A stretch of DNA of 64,000 nucleotides from NCBI GenBank assembly GCA_025642065.1, contig JAODUP010000042.1, positions 953,526-1,017,525 on the forward strand. The letters are read 5' to 3'. Source of the DNA: Paralvinella palmiformis. Its lineage: Eukaryota; Annelida; Polychaeta; Terebellida; Alvinellidae. Shown here one piece after another: positions 41,004 to 53,373 of the stretch (the stretch's first letter is position 1; every line of letters begins with the position of its first letter). A program made the position numbers and the translations under genes. The notes under the pieces were generated by a model. The model saw nothing but the letters and a program-made list of their open reading frames with translations. It ran no database searches and had not been told where the DNA came from.

Positions 41004-41339
41004 TTCATTCAAAAGTGATAACTATTTTCTTTTAATATTCATCATGTAATCGTGTTACTACAAGATAACAAATATGTTAATCAGGTAAATGTCTAGATAA
41101 CTTACACTATGACGTATCTTTACAAAACAAAAAACCTTTTAAGCAACGCCATTTCGAAATAAAGTTTACATTTTTTCCCCAATATCTCAACGTGAGTACA
41201 ATACATAGAGAGGAGGGTATAATTATATAGTCATGAAGAGAATACCGGAATGTATCAGCGTGTTATCATCACTTCCTTTTACTAATACATGAACTAACTA
41301 ATAACTAGATTTATCACAGACTTCTAGCACTTCACTTTA

Positions 41340-42210
41340 TCCTCTTAGTCCTCTGTAGGACATAAGGCTACAATAGCAATGTTCCTCCACAGGATCATGT
41401 AGTTTGCCCGGCATGATGATAGATGTTTTTTAATGTCCAGACTAAATACCTAATCAGATTGCTTGTTACTTATTATTGTATAATCATTCCCGACAAAATG
41501 GTTTCCACCAAACTGATAACCTTATTACATTGTCATACACTGGCTTCCTTTTTCCGGATAGCGTCCATCTTAGGGCAACTTTGGGGATACTTTCTTTAAA
41601 GATTCTTAGGACGGGTCCTAGCCATCTCAATCGTTGGCTTTTAATTTCCGGGACAGCACTGTTGCAGCTCATCTTCTTGTGGAGTTCCACGTTCGATGTT
41701 TTATTTTGCCAGAATATTGCCAGATCTTTCTCAAACATCCATCGTGGAAGTCGTCGATCTGTTCCATGTCCACTTTAACCACTTTCCGGGACTCTGAACC
41801 ATACAATCAGATAGACTTCACATTAATGTTGTAAAGTCTGATCTTTGTATACTGTTTGCACTTCCAAATGAAGTTTGGCAAAAGCACAGCGGAGTTTCCA
41901 CAGTCTTTACTTTGATGTCTTTCTGGGCTGCATTGTCTTTACTGATGAGACTACCAAGGTAAGTAAAGTCCTCCATACACTCAAGTGGTTCATCATTAGG
42001 GGTAACAGATGCAGTTGGTGTCGTATTAATACATATCACTTGTGTCTTGGTTGTACTAATGGTAAACGCAATTTGTTTGACAAGGCTGTCTAATCTACCA
42101 GTTTGTTTTCCTGAAGATGGTCAAGCTTTACTGATAGAAGTCCAAGTTCATTGGTAAAGTCGGGGTCTTCCAACTGGGAGAAGAGAGTCCACTGGACATC
42201 CTTGGTAGAC
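41340..42210 (-). pseudogene. LINE (RTE-like) reverse-transcriptase 3' fragment
   Basis: The minus strand encodes ICINTTPTASVTPNDEPLE, then CMEDFTYLGSLISKDNAAQK, and, after frameshifts, NKTSNVELHKKM, PEIKSQRLRWLGPVLRIFKE and IPKVALRWTLSGKRKP, closing near IAIVALCPTED. This is the well-known tail of endonuclease-RT LINEs (YLGSxIS..., RRLRWLGHVLRM..., IPKxALRW). The catalytic RT core is absent, and it is 5' truncated near 42210. Confidence 0.85.
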
Positions 42211-42246
42211 TTCTAGCGCCGAAGTTCAACTCCTCCTTTAATTATG

Positions 42247-42357
42247 TTTGAAGGATGTTTCATCTTTCACATCACTTCATTCAATACTTTGAGAGGTCAG
42301 TTGGCTCATTTAGTCAACTATATGTCTTAACAAAAAGTGGCCATAAAGCAGCAACAT
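42247..42357 (+). mobile_element. Family A SINE body, diverged, without head
   Basis: TTTGAAGGATGTTTCATCTT, TCACTTCATTCAATACTTTG, GAGAGGTCAGTTGGCTCATT and AAAAAGTGGCCATAAAGCAG follow the family A consensus in order with many changes. The tRNA-like head is missing. Confidence 0.6.
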
Positions 42358-45210
42358 TTTATATTTCTGTTTTATTATTAGATGAAAGTTGTACACGTTA
42401 CCTCGCGGAATTCCCAGAAAACGTTGAGATTTGGCGTTAATTGTGTTTTTGTGAGACGTATATTGGAGTCAACTGTTCAGCATGATGACTCAATATTTAA
42501 GTTTTGTTGTCGTCGGTAAAACCCTTCAAATCATAATGTATTTGGTGGTTGGTGTGTACCTGGTGATTATCCGATGACTATTTCAGTTTCGAATCACTTA
42601 CCTCATGTAGTAAATGGCATCTGCCAATTTTTCCTCATTTAACTAAGATATCAAAATCTTTGTCCAAATGGATTATGTTGCGTGGAGACTGGATTTCATC
42701 GTAATGTTATTTATGAAGATGAGAACAGCAACGAGCCGAGTAAGCTACTTATTATGGTATTCAACTCTATAATAACGTGGTCTTATTCAGTATAACACAA
42801 ACAAATATGCAAAATAAATATTAAAAAACATTCCGATATTAACACGTTGAGAGGAGATTTTCAAAAGCTGATAGATGACAAATTCCATTGTTTGTTTCAC
42901 AGATGAGTTATAATGTAATGATTCGTTTTTCGGTCTGGCTTTTAAACATATTCATATACAAAACATAATTGTGACATAAATACACTAGAAGAGGATGCCA
43001 GAAATTAAAGTTTATGAATTACTTTGTTCATATAATATATTGCCCATGTCACAATGCTGCTACCCCTCCTCCTACTATTACTGCTACTATTACTCTTACT
43101 ATTACTACTACTACTACTGTTGCTGCTGGTATATGTACGCCTCCTCCTCATCCTACTGTTTCTACTATTACTGATACACTACAACAACTACTATTACAAA
43201 ATACCACTACTACTATACCACTATTACTACTACAAATTATAATTATAATACGTACATCAACAGAAAGAAGAATGCAGTTTTATTAAGACATTTATTAACT
43301 GAGATCCAGTTAGCAATTGATTGACCTTCAACAAATGAATGTTAAAATCATCCATTTTGTAGCTTGGATTAGTTTGGGGCTAATTTATTTGCGGATAGCG
43401 TTAATGATGATAATTTTAATATTTCTCATTTGAAGGTTTGCTGGTGTATGATATTTTTTTGTATTATCCGACATCTTTTCTGACGTTTTGCCAATCAGAT
43501 TTGTTTAATATTTAAATCTTCTTTGGTTTTCTGACGTTGATTGTGGATGACCTTCACTTCCGTCTTCTTGGTCTTGAGGGTGAGGGGCGGATCTGACTGT
43601 TTGAATTTTGTTTTATTTTAGTCTCAGCATTGGTCACGCGTGGAACATATGACCAATGGATGACTTCTCATACCATCACGACAGGTAAAAGTATGATTTA
43701 ATATAGAGTAAACAAACTCAAGGATAAAATAAGACGTTGAAGTAAACGCACGAAATAGGCAATATATTATAAATCATCACATGGGATATACAAAAATACA
43801 AATAATATTACCATTTACTGGATCATTATTGATTAATGTACCAATAGGGACATCATCTATATGGCTACCTTTATATAATCACTTAATGAGGCTGGAAGAC
43901 CTTTGCTAAGCTCCTGCCTTAAGTTTATGCTTGTTTGAAATATTTGTTTTCTTCAAATTACTTGCTTCTCCATGAACACATGAATGTTGATACAGTATTT
44001 TGGTATTTTCGTGTTTCAAGGACATGGATTGAGTTGTACATATCACGATACGGGTCCAATCATGTACGTATTGATGATGTTAAATTGACCAATTTATTAT
44101 TAATTAATACGTTGTACGGTTTATAAATTGCCTAACCAACTAGTTCATGTAGATGAGAGTATGCAAATCAGAAGTTTGATTGATCACAAACTACTCGATC
44201 AGATCAATAAACATTTTATCATTAAATTCAACACCGTGACCTTTATTTTGCCAATTATTTCCAAGCCTTTTGTTAGCTATGGCGGAAAATAGTTTAATTA
44301 AAATAGATTACAGTAACAAACGCCTAAATGACTACCCCCCCCCCGTAGGTTACTTCTTTCAGTGCTATTTATCTACTCAACTCCAGTCAATAATCAATCA
44401 CATTCACTTGATATGTTATTGGAAGCTTCAATTCGAAGACGACCAGCACAACACTACACATACAGGAAACTACTGAGTATTGTATTTATCATATTTTGAA
44501 ACTATTGTTTTCTTAAATATGAAATAAGAATATTGTCTCAAATCAACTGAGTCGGTCCTTGGCCTATGTCATGATGTGCCGAGATTTATCTATTATCTAC
44601 AAGGTCATATAAAGGGTTGTTTATGTTACTTTTGGAATAGCCTGATATTAGAACACACACAGACGCGCGCGCGCGCACACACATGCACATGCACACTCGC
44701 ACTCAGAGAGAGAGAGGAGAGAGAGAGAGAGAGGGGGGAATGCATCAGTAACGGCGCGTGTCTTGAACAATTCTTATTTATTTTTCATCATATCCAGGAT
44801 CTGAACCTTTACTCCAAATCCGGATTGTGAACGTTTTATAGACTTTCATCTTCCTCCAAACGTCCTTTAGCTAAACGTCCATGATTTGGGTATTGGGTCA
44901 ACTAGGGCCCTACAACAACAAAAAAACCCAAACAGATAGTGAAAAATACATAGTAATAAGTGAGTTGACATTCAACATGTAATAGACGTATAGTGTAACC
45001 GGTAATATATTTATGTTTCAGAAAACCTCATGACAATTAAATCGTTTAATTGTTACCAGAAAGTCGTCAGTTTATAGAGTTCAATTGATGTAGCTTAAAC
45101 AAAGACACTTACAGTAAATATATAGTTAGTATAAAGTGACACGAAGAGCTTGAAAATTGAGTAGAGTCTTATTAACTGTTCAGCGTTTTTAGAATGTTGT
45201 ATGTGAACAT
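42358..45210. other. Intergenic DNA, no gene recognised; low-complexity runs
   Basis: The stretch contains a degenerate CTA/CTC/ATT trinucleotide region (43054-43245), which yields spurious poly-Leu and poly-Thr frames, a C-run at 44335-44344, and a CG/CA/GA compound run (44662-44738). Otherwise it is AT-rich with many stops. I see no motif. Confidence 0.55.
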
Positions 45211-45214
45211 GAAT

Positions 45215-45760
45215 TACTTCAAGTAATTCTTTGTTGGACAATACCCTTTTCAAATTATTCTGATAACAATGACTTTTTGCAGCATTATTATTCACTCTGT
45301 CACTTCTATCTGGCAAGTTATACATAATTTATGTCTCTGTGTGGGTAGAAACGTCGCAGTAATTTGCTTTGTGTTTGTACGAATCACGTAGAGTTGGCCA
45401 CCACGTGACTAATTAATTATACAGTAGAATATGCACGCATGCTCAGCATTGTCACGTAAAATGTGCTGAACTTTCATTCATAACCGAACAAAACTATACA
45501 AAACACATATATTGATGACGTTAGTACAGAAATCTGATTGACCTCAGTTGTTGTATGAAATGAACAAAACCGAATATTGATGAGGATGTCCTATATGGCT
45601 CCCGAATCGTGATCTGGATCTGACTTTTTGTTGACGCACAATTAAAACTGGACGTATTATAATGTCTATAGCGTTTAGTTATAATAAATTAAAATTGTTT
45701 AATGGGCATAATTAGCCTTATATATAGTTTTAATAAGTAACTCTATATTTCGTAGTAGAT
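45215..45760. repeat. Dispersed repeat R1, diverged copy
   Basis: It aligns in order with 49621-50180 and 51151-51720. Shared landmarks are TTGGACAATACC versus GTGGACAATACC, GGCCACCA(C/T)GT(G/T), CTAATTAATTATACAGTA, GAACAAAACTATAC, GATGACGT(T/C)AG, ACCGAATATT, GATCTGAC, CACAATTAAAA and ATATTTCG(T/G)AGTAG. No coding capacity is seen. Confidence 0.75.
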
Positions 45761-45761
45761 A

Positions 45762-45919
<158 letters not shown>

Positions 45920-46059
45920 TACACACCGGACAAACGATTAATAGGTCATATCAAAGCTCAAATAATAGCCGTTACAACGAAAACGAATAGCATAATTATC
46001 AGGGATCAACAAACTGAAATAGACAATTATAATCTAATTACCGACGGCTCATTATTGTG

Positions 46060-46065
46060 TTTATT
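46060..46065 (-). promoter_or_regulatory. Gene B polyadenylation signal candidate
   Basis: AATAAA on the minus strand lies only 12 nt after the gene B stop codon, which would imply a very short 3'UTR. Confidence 0.4.
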
Positions 46066-46076
46066 AACAAACCTCG

Positions 46077-46277
46077 TTAGGGAGCCTCAAAAACTAAAGA
46101 TAATCCTTTAGCTTCACAGAGCAGTTGTATGTTGTTGAGGAAGTCATCTTCATCCGGAGTGCCTTGGGTGACTAAACAATCATCTATCACACTCAACTGG
46201 ATCTGTGAACTCATCGAATTATAACAATTCTGAAACAGAAATATGAATTGATTTATCATGTGATCAGGAAAGATGAT

Positions 46278-46338
<61 letters not shown>

Positions 46339-46405
46339 TAGGGAATGTGTGTGTGTTTGTCGGAAAAACACACAACAACTGACAACAGAGTCTTAAGCGG
46401 CAGTG

Positions 46406-46462
<57 letters not shown>

Positions 46463-46660
46463 AAAGAGAGATATATAAAAATACCCAGGGAAAGAATTTC
46501 TTTTCGTAGAATTCATTTAAGTGAATACGTATTACATTTATAATGTAATTATATTCATGCTAAACTCATTGATCTACTCACATGAGCTGGGTGGTGTTCC
46601 TGATCAAATTGGCACATCATCTCAAAGACTGGCTCTGTTGCTGGAATGGATATTTATAAA

Positions 46661-46722
<62 letters not shown>

Positions 46723-48273
46723 TGATTGTTTAAAAGCTACATTAACCTATAAAAGTCTACAGTATGACAACAGATGGTCAGCTTAGAACTGATGAGATTA
46801 ATAAATGACGTTCTCTGTTTACTTTTACGGTATTCACATCATGTGTTTCCCTCCCCCCTCCCCCGGGGTTGTTCTTGTTATACATACATACACATATATA
46901 ATCGCTGGTGACTTCAATACTATTTTGAAGCGTAATTGGCAGTCATTTCTTTATTTATATTATTCGGTGATATATTGCCTAGAAAACAGCAGTCTAGATA
47001 AGAATTAGTCGCGTGCTTGTTGTTATGGAAAACAAAAGAAATGGGTAAATGAGGTAAATATTTCACGTCACGTGAATACATAAAGTGGGACGAAATATGG
47101 TTATCAAGAGATATTTATTGTTTTGGGTCGATTTTATTATATTAGCGCTTAAAATTTTTAATTGCCTTTTCCCAATACTGGATTAGGACATCCCACTATC
47201 TTGTTACTATGACAGTTATATTGTTGTCTTCGGTTTAATACAGCTAACCCCACGGATTGTAATACACTCACAGTGTTATAATACTCACGTAGACTGAACT
47301 TCTTTGGCTTGATCTTGGATTTCTTGGCCTCACACAACAATTGGATGTTCTCACCGAGGTTATCCAATTCCGGAGTGCCTTCATATGCAACGCAGTCGGC
47401 CTTAAGGCTCGTCTGGATTTGGGAACTCATCAAGCTGTAGCACTCCTGTAATAACATGGCCGTACAACCGGTTCGCTTAAATATTTTCCGAAGCGTTGTT
47501 CCCATTTTTCACCATCCGGAAGCCACACGACATACGGGGACATTTGGAAACAGTTTTATATAATCATTGGAAACGTACAACAGCTCACACGATATCATTT
47601 CACGGTAAACCACTTATCGAAGGTCAGCTGGTTACGGCGACTGTATGTGGCGAATATGCCCAGCCATCAGCGGCGAATGGCCACGGTGACGAAAAAGCTT
47701 CGGTGGCGAACGTCCCATGCCAAGTACAGATTATTGCCTTTGAATGTATCCTAATTGTATCAGTAGTCAGATTTAGGTCGAGTCTTCTCAATACATTATT
47801 ATGGCATAATATTATTCAGACGGTTCATTTTATCATTACTAGTACAGGCTGGCTAATAAGTCACTATACAATTTAACATCTAAATAAGTTTCAGTTAGCA
47901 ACCCTAAAGTATCGCTGTAACATATACTTTTAGGTTTTGGGGATTTTTCCTTATTTCGCTGACCTGTATTATGATATAAAGCAAGCTAGGTGATCTGAAA
48001 TATCATAATAATGTCACTATGATATGTTCAGGTCTTATATCAATAAGAATTTTATATTTGATAAGAATTTTACCAGTTACATGATTGCCTTCATGAGTTA
48101 CTCACAGTGGATTGGCTATGATTGGAATAATCCCGATTATCGGAACGACGATTGTAGAATCTCTGGATCTGTCATGATTCTTGAGAAACTCTCATTTGTT
48201 GAAATTAATTCGATGTACAGGAATGTTGTCAATGGGAGACAGATTGAGAGACAGACGGATGGATGAACGGACG

Positions 48274-48315
<42 letters not shown>

Positions 48316-49294
48316 TAACAAAATACCCCCCTCTCGCATACACATACATCTGATATCCAGTTATCGATGTACAATGATGGCTTTCTAAAGCTCATTAAAA
48401 TAAAAGTGGAATTCCCAATAGTTGTTGATAATTAACTTACTGTTTTAAAGATGATAATATTACAAGTAATTAATGCGAGCATGTACTCACATGAATTGGG
48501 TGATCCTCACTGTCAAAGTCGCAAAGGTTTTCGAAGGTTGGAGGTGATGCTAAAATGAGATAATTATTGAAATAACGTTTTGCTTTCACTTCTGAGTCAT
48601 AATAATTAATAAAGTATTTAATTATATCATAAAATGGCGAGATAAACCTTTGTCGATGTGTAGTAAATAATTGAATACTCACTCGTAGGTAACTCCATTG
48701 GCTGAATCTTGGACTTTTTGGCCTCACAAAGGACTTTAATGTTCTGGGTAAAGTCATTCATGGCAGAACTGCCTAAAATATAGCTAAGACAATCTTCCTT
48801 CACGCTCTTCTGGATCTGATAGCTCATCAAATTATAGCAATCCTGAAACAGGTAAAATATTACAAAGATTAATATAAATTGACGATTATTATCAAAGGAC
48901 ACGTTTTCTAACAAACAGACAACGAAACCTGAAAATAAAATAGAATTTTAAATTCTGAATAGTTACTAAGGCATTTAAAATAATAAAAAATGGAGCCTAA
49001 AGCTAACAATATAAAAAATACCTAATTTCATACCAAAAAGTTAGTTGTTTTAAACATAATTTTATTGACTATATACGAGGATAATATTTACCAATATTAT
49101 GTTTTAAAATATTAATTTGTATCATTCTTCTGAGCATTATATTTAATGTGATATACTGAAACGTGTGGAATATAAAATAAAATAAATATTCAAAGTCTGG
49201 TTTTATTATTTTCTCTTTAATCGGAGGTAATATAATTATACAAATCTTTTATTATACACTCACGCGCGCGCACGTATGCACGCATGAATGCACG

Positions 49295-49338
<44 letters not shown>

Positions 49339-49426
49339 GAACATAACCAAACCTGTGTCCACTCCTTTGACATCAAACGCACATATAAATACAGGCATCG
49401 CACCAGCATTGATATATATAATAAAT

Positions 49427-49464
<38 letters not shown>

Positions 49465-50854
49465 TAATTAATAAGTTTATATGTAATTAATGCCAATATG
49501 TACTCACATGAATTGGGTGATCCTCACTGTCAAGGTCACAATGGCTTACGAAGGTTGGAGGTGATGCTAAAATGAGATAATTACTGAAATAAACTTCCTA
49601 TCCACCTTTGAGCTATAATTACTCTAGCAATTCACTCGTGGACAATACCATTTTGAATGATTCTAATACCTAAATTTGTTTATTGTCAATATTAGTCATT
49701 CTTTCACTTATATCTTGCAAATTAAACATAAATATATATTTCGTTGGTTAAAATATCGTAATAAGTCCGTGTTTACACGGATCACATTAAGCTGGCCACC
49801 ATGTTGCTAATTAATTATACAGTAAAATATTCACGCATGATTATTGTTAGCACGCTTGGAGTGGTGACGTTACAGACAAAACGGAACAAAACTATACCAA
49901 TATGCACACATACTGATGACGTCAGCACATAACTCTGTCTAAGGAACTTGCCGAGTTGAAAACCGACAGAACCGAATATTCACAGAGATGCCTTACATGA
50001 AATGCTGATCGGGATCTGACCTTTTGTGTGTTCACAATTAAAATATCCACATATATTCTGATGTGTTTGGGTCTTAATAAAAACACAATTTTTGTTTTTA
50101 TAAACTTAATGTATAAAATGGCTAGAATTAATCATATCTAATTTAATGGAATTATATATTTCGGAGTAGAAAAAATTTATAAAGATTTTCTTTACTTATG
50201 TGATAAACCTTTGTCGATGTGTAGTAAATAATTAAATACTCACTCGTAGGTAACTCCATTGGCCGAATCTTGGACTTTTTGGCGTCACAAAGGACTTTAA
50301 TGTTCTCGGTAAAGTCATTCATGGCAGAACTGCCTATATAGCTAAGACAATCTTCCTTCAGGCTCTTCTGGATCTGATAGCTCATCAAATTATAGCAATC
50401 CTGAAACAGGTAAAATATTACAAAGATTAATATAAATTGACGATTATTATCAAAGGACACGTTTTCTAAAAAACAGACAACGAAACCTGAAAATAAAATA
50501 GAATTTTAAATTCTGAATAGTTACTCAGGCATTTAAAATAATAAAAAATGGAGCCTAAAGCTAACAATATAAAAAATACCTAATTTCATACCAAAAAGTT
50601 AGTTGTTTTAAACACAATTTTATTGACTATATACGAGGATAATATTTACCAATATTATGTTTTAAAATATTAATTTGTATCATTCTTCTGAGCATTATAT
50701 TTAATGTGATATACTGAAACGTGTGGAATATAAAATAAAATAAATATTCAAAGTCTGGTTTTATTATTTTCTCTTTAATCGGAGGTAATATAATTATACA
50801 AATCTTTTATTATACACACACGCGCGCGCACGTATGCACGCATGAATGCACGCA

Positions 50855-50902
<48 letters not shown>

Positions 50903-50960
50903 TGAACATAACATAACACTGGTCCACCTATATATAATATATAACATATAAATAAGATCA

Positions 50961-50998
<38 letters not shown>

Positions 50999-53244
50999 GA
51001 TAAGTTTATATGTAATTAATGCCAATATGTACTCACATGAATTGGGTGATCCTCACTGTCAAGGTCACAATGGCTTACGAAGGTTGGAGGTGATGCTAAA
51101 ATGAGATAATTACTGAAATAAACTTCCTATCCACCTTTGAGCTATAATTACTCTAGCAATTCACTCGTGGACAATACCATTTTGAATGATTCTAATACCT
51201 AAATTTGTTTATTGTCAATATTAGTCATTCTTTCACTTATATCTTGCAAATTAAACATAAATATATATTTTTGTTGGTTAAAACATCGTAATAAGTCCGT
51301 GTTTACACGGATCACATTAAGCTGGCCACCATGTTGCTAATTAATTATACAGTAAAATATTCACGCATGATTATTGTTAGCACGCTTGGAGTGGTGACGT
51401 TACAGACAAAACGGAACAAAACTATACCAATATGCACACATACTGATGACGTCAGCACATAACTCTGTCTAAGGAACTTGCCGAGTTGAAAACCGACAGA
51501 ACCGAATATTAACAAAGATGCCTTACATGAAATGCTTATCGGGATCTGACCTTTTGTGTGTTCACAATTAAAATATCCACATATATTCTGATGTGTTTGG
51601 GTCTTAATAAAAACACAATTTTTGTTTTTATAAACTTAATGTATAAAATGGCTAGAATTAATCATATCTATAGTTTAAATAAGGAATTATATATTTCGGA
51701 GTAGGAAGAAAATTTATAAAGATTTTCTTTACTTATGTGATAAACCTTTGTCGATGTGTAGTAAATAATTAAATACTCACTCGTAGGTAACTCCATTGGC
51801 CGAATCTTGGACTTTTTGGCGTCACAAAGGACTTTAATGTTCTCGGTAAAGTCATTCATGGCAGAACTGCCTAAAATATAGCTAAGACAATCTTCCTTCA
51901 GGCTCTTCTGGATCTGATAGCTCATCAAATTATAACAATCCTGAAACAGGTAAAATATTACAAAGATTAATATAAATTGACGATTATTATCAAAGGACAC
52001 GTTTTCCAACAAACAGACAACGAAACCTGAAAATAAAATAGAATTTTAAATTCTAAATAGTTACAAAGGCGTTTAAAAATAATACAATAAATGGGATTCG
52101 CTAAGTCAGAACAGTCGTCAACAATGAGTAACGTCCATTGAACTGAGTGAAATTGTTTACGGTTGAACGTTGGTGAGTGGTTTGTTTATCCTCGTAGCTG
52201 ATAACAGCTGATATATACAGCCAAGGGATGATTTTTTTTTGGGGGGGGGGAGGAATCATTTGACAAACTCGGGTATCAGTCCGATTCTAAGCGAGAACCT
52301 GGCGATTCATAGCGCAATGCTTTACTCACCGAGCTAATGGAGTACTCACTAAAGTGAAAAGGGCAAGAGATCGGGTTTTGGCAAGAACATGACCTAATTT
52401 CCCCCCGATTTTTCCGAGGTTAACTAATCCATGAGAGACCTTTGCCCTTGACGAAAATCTCCTTTGTTAGACTCTTTTGAAGTAGGATCGTCTGATCTCT
52501 TTTGAATAGATAATTTATCTTCGAGGGTCAAAGTACAATGAGAGTAATTGTGACGAATGTATTCCAGAGAAATGTTGTGTCTTGGTGGATCTTGGGTATC
52601 CGTGACACATTTCGTGGACATCAAGAAGATAGGAGTAAACAGTAACAAAGAAAGATGGGAGAAGATAAACAAATAGAACAATTAATTGTAACAAAGCATT
52701 TTCATCTGAAGACCGAAATATCTAAGTTATGATAAATATTAGTACAAAAAATATAACGCTACCTTCAAAAACAAGGACACTACCGTCACTTCAAATAAAT
52801 TATGACGAACGAAATAAAAAAATAAACAAGAAAAATATAGGATTCCTTGTTTCGTCATAATATATCGTTATTTTCATAAAATGCTAGATTAGATTAATCA
52901 TTCATTAATAACATCATTTTTGTCAATATTGTCATTAATATAATATCGATTATAGACTAATTTACAAGTCTGATATAGTCGTATAGTCTAGGATGAGCTG
53001 ATTATGTGTCTTTGTAATGTACTTACGTGAACTGGGTGAGCATCATTGTCAAAGTCACACCAATCAAAGTTTATCGGAGTTGTGGATGGTGACACTGAAA
53101 CGGGGAAGTGGCGGGTGTGTGTGTGTGTGTTGGGGGGGGATACTGACGTTATTATTACTTTGATCACATATCGTCAGAAGTTAATTAATTCAATAAAACA
53201 ATTCCTGTGTTCAGCAGATAGTAAATTATATTTATATAAACATG

Positions 53245-53288
<44 letters not shown>

Positions 53289-53313
53289 GTGTGTGTCATG
53301 TGTGTGTACGTGT

Positions 53314-53373
<60 letters not shown>

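Larger units (their letters stand above)
37420..41005 (+). mobile_element. Ty3/Gypsy-type LTR retrotransposon relic
   Basis: The two ends share an LTR segment: 37420-37517 and 40905-41003, including AATGACTGATCTTG, AATAATAAGA(A/G)GTC and TTTCTTTCCGA. Between them lie, in order, a Gag-type zinc knuckle, an in-frame minisatellite, a protease-like stretch, RT, RNase H and integrase, the Ty3/Gypsy pol order. Multiple frameshifts and stops and an RT deletion make it non-functional. Only the 3' part of the left LTR is recognisable. Confidence 0.85.

Noticed and set aside
43014..43286. Frames of 62-90 codons rich in Thr or Leu
   Set aside because: Degenerate trinucleotide low-complexity DNA with no motif.
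47496..47876. 126-codon plus-strand frame
   Set aside because: It lies in a gene B intron on the opposite strand, with no start context, motif or partner exon. Probably chance.
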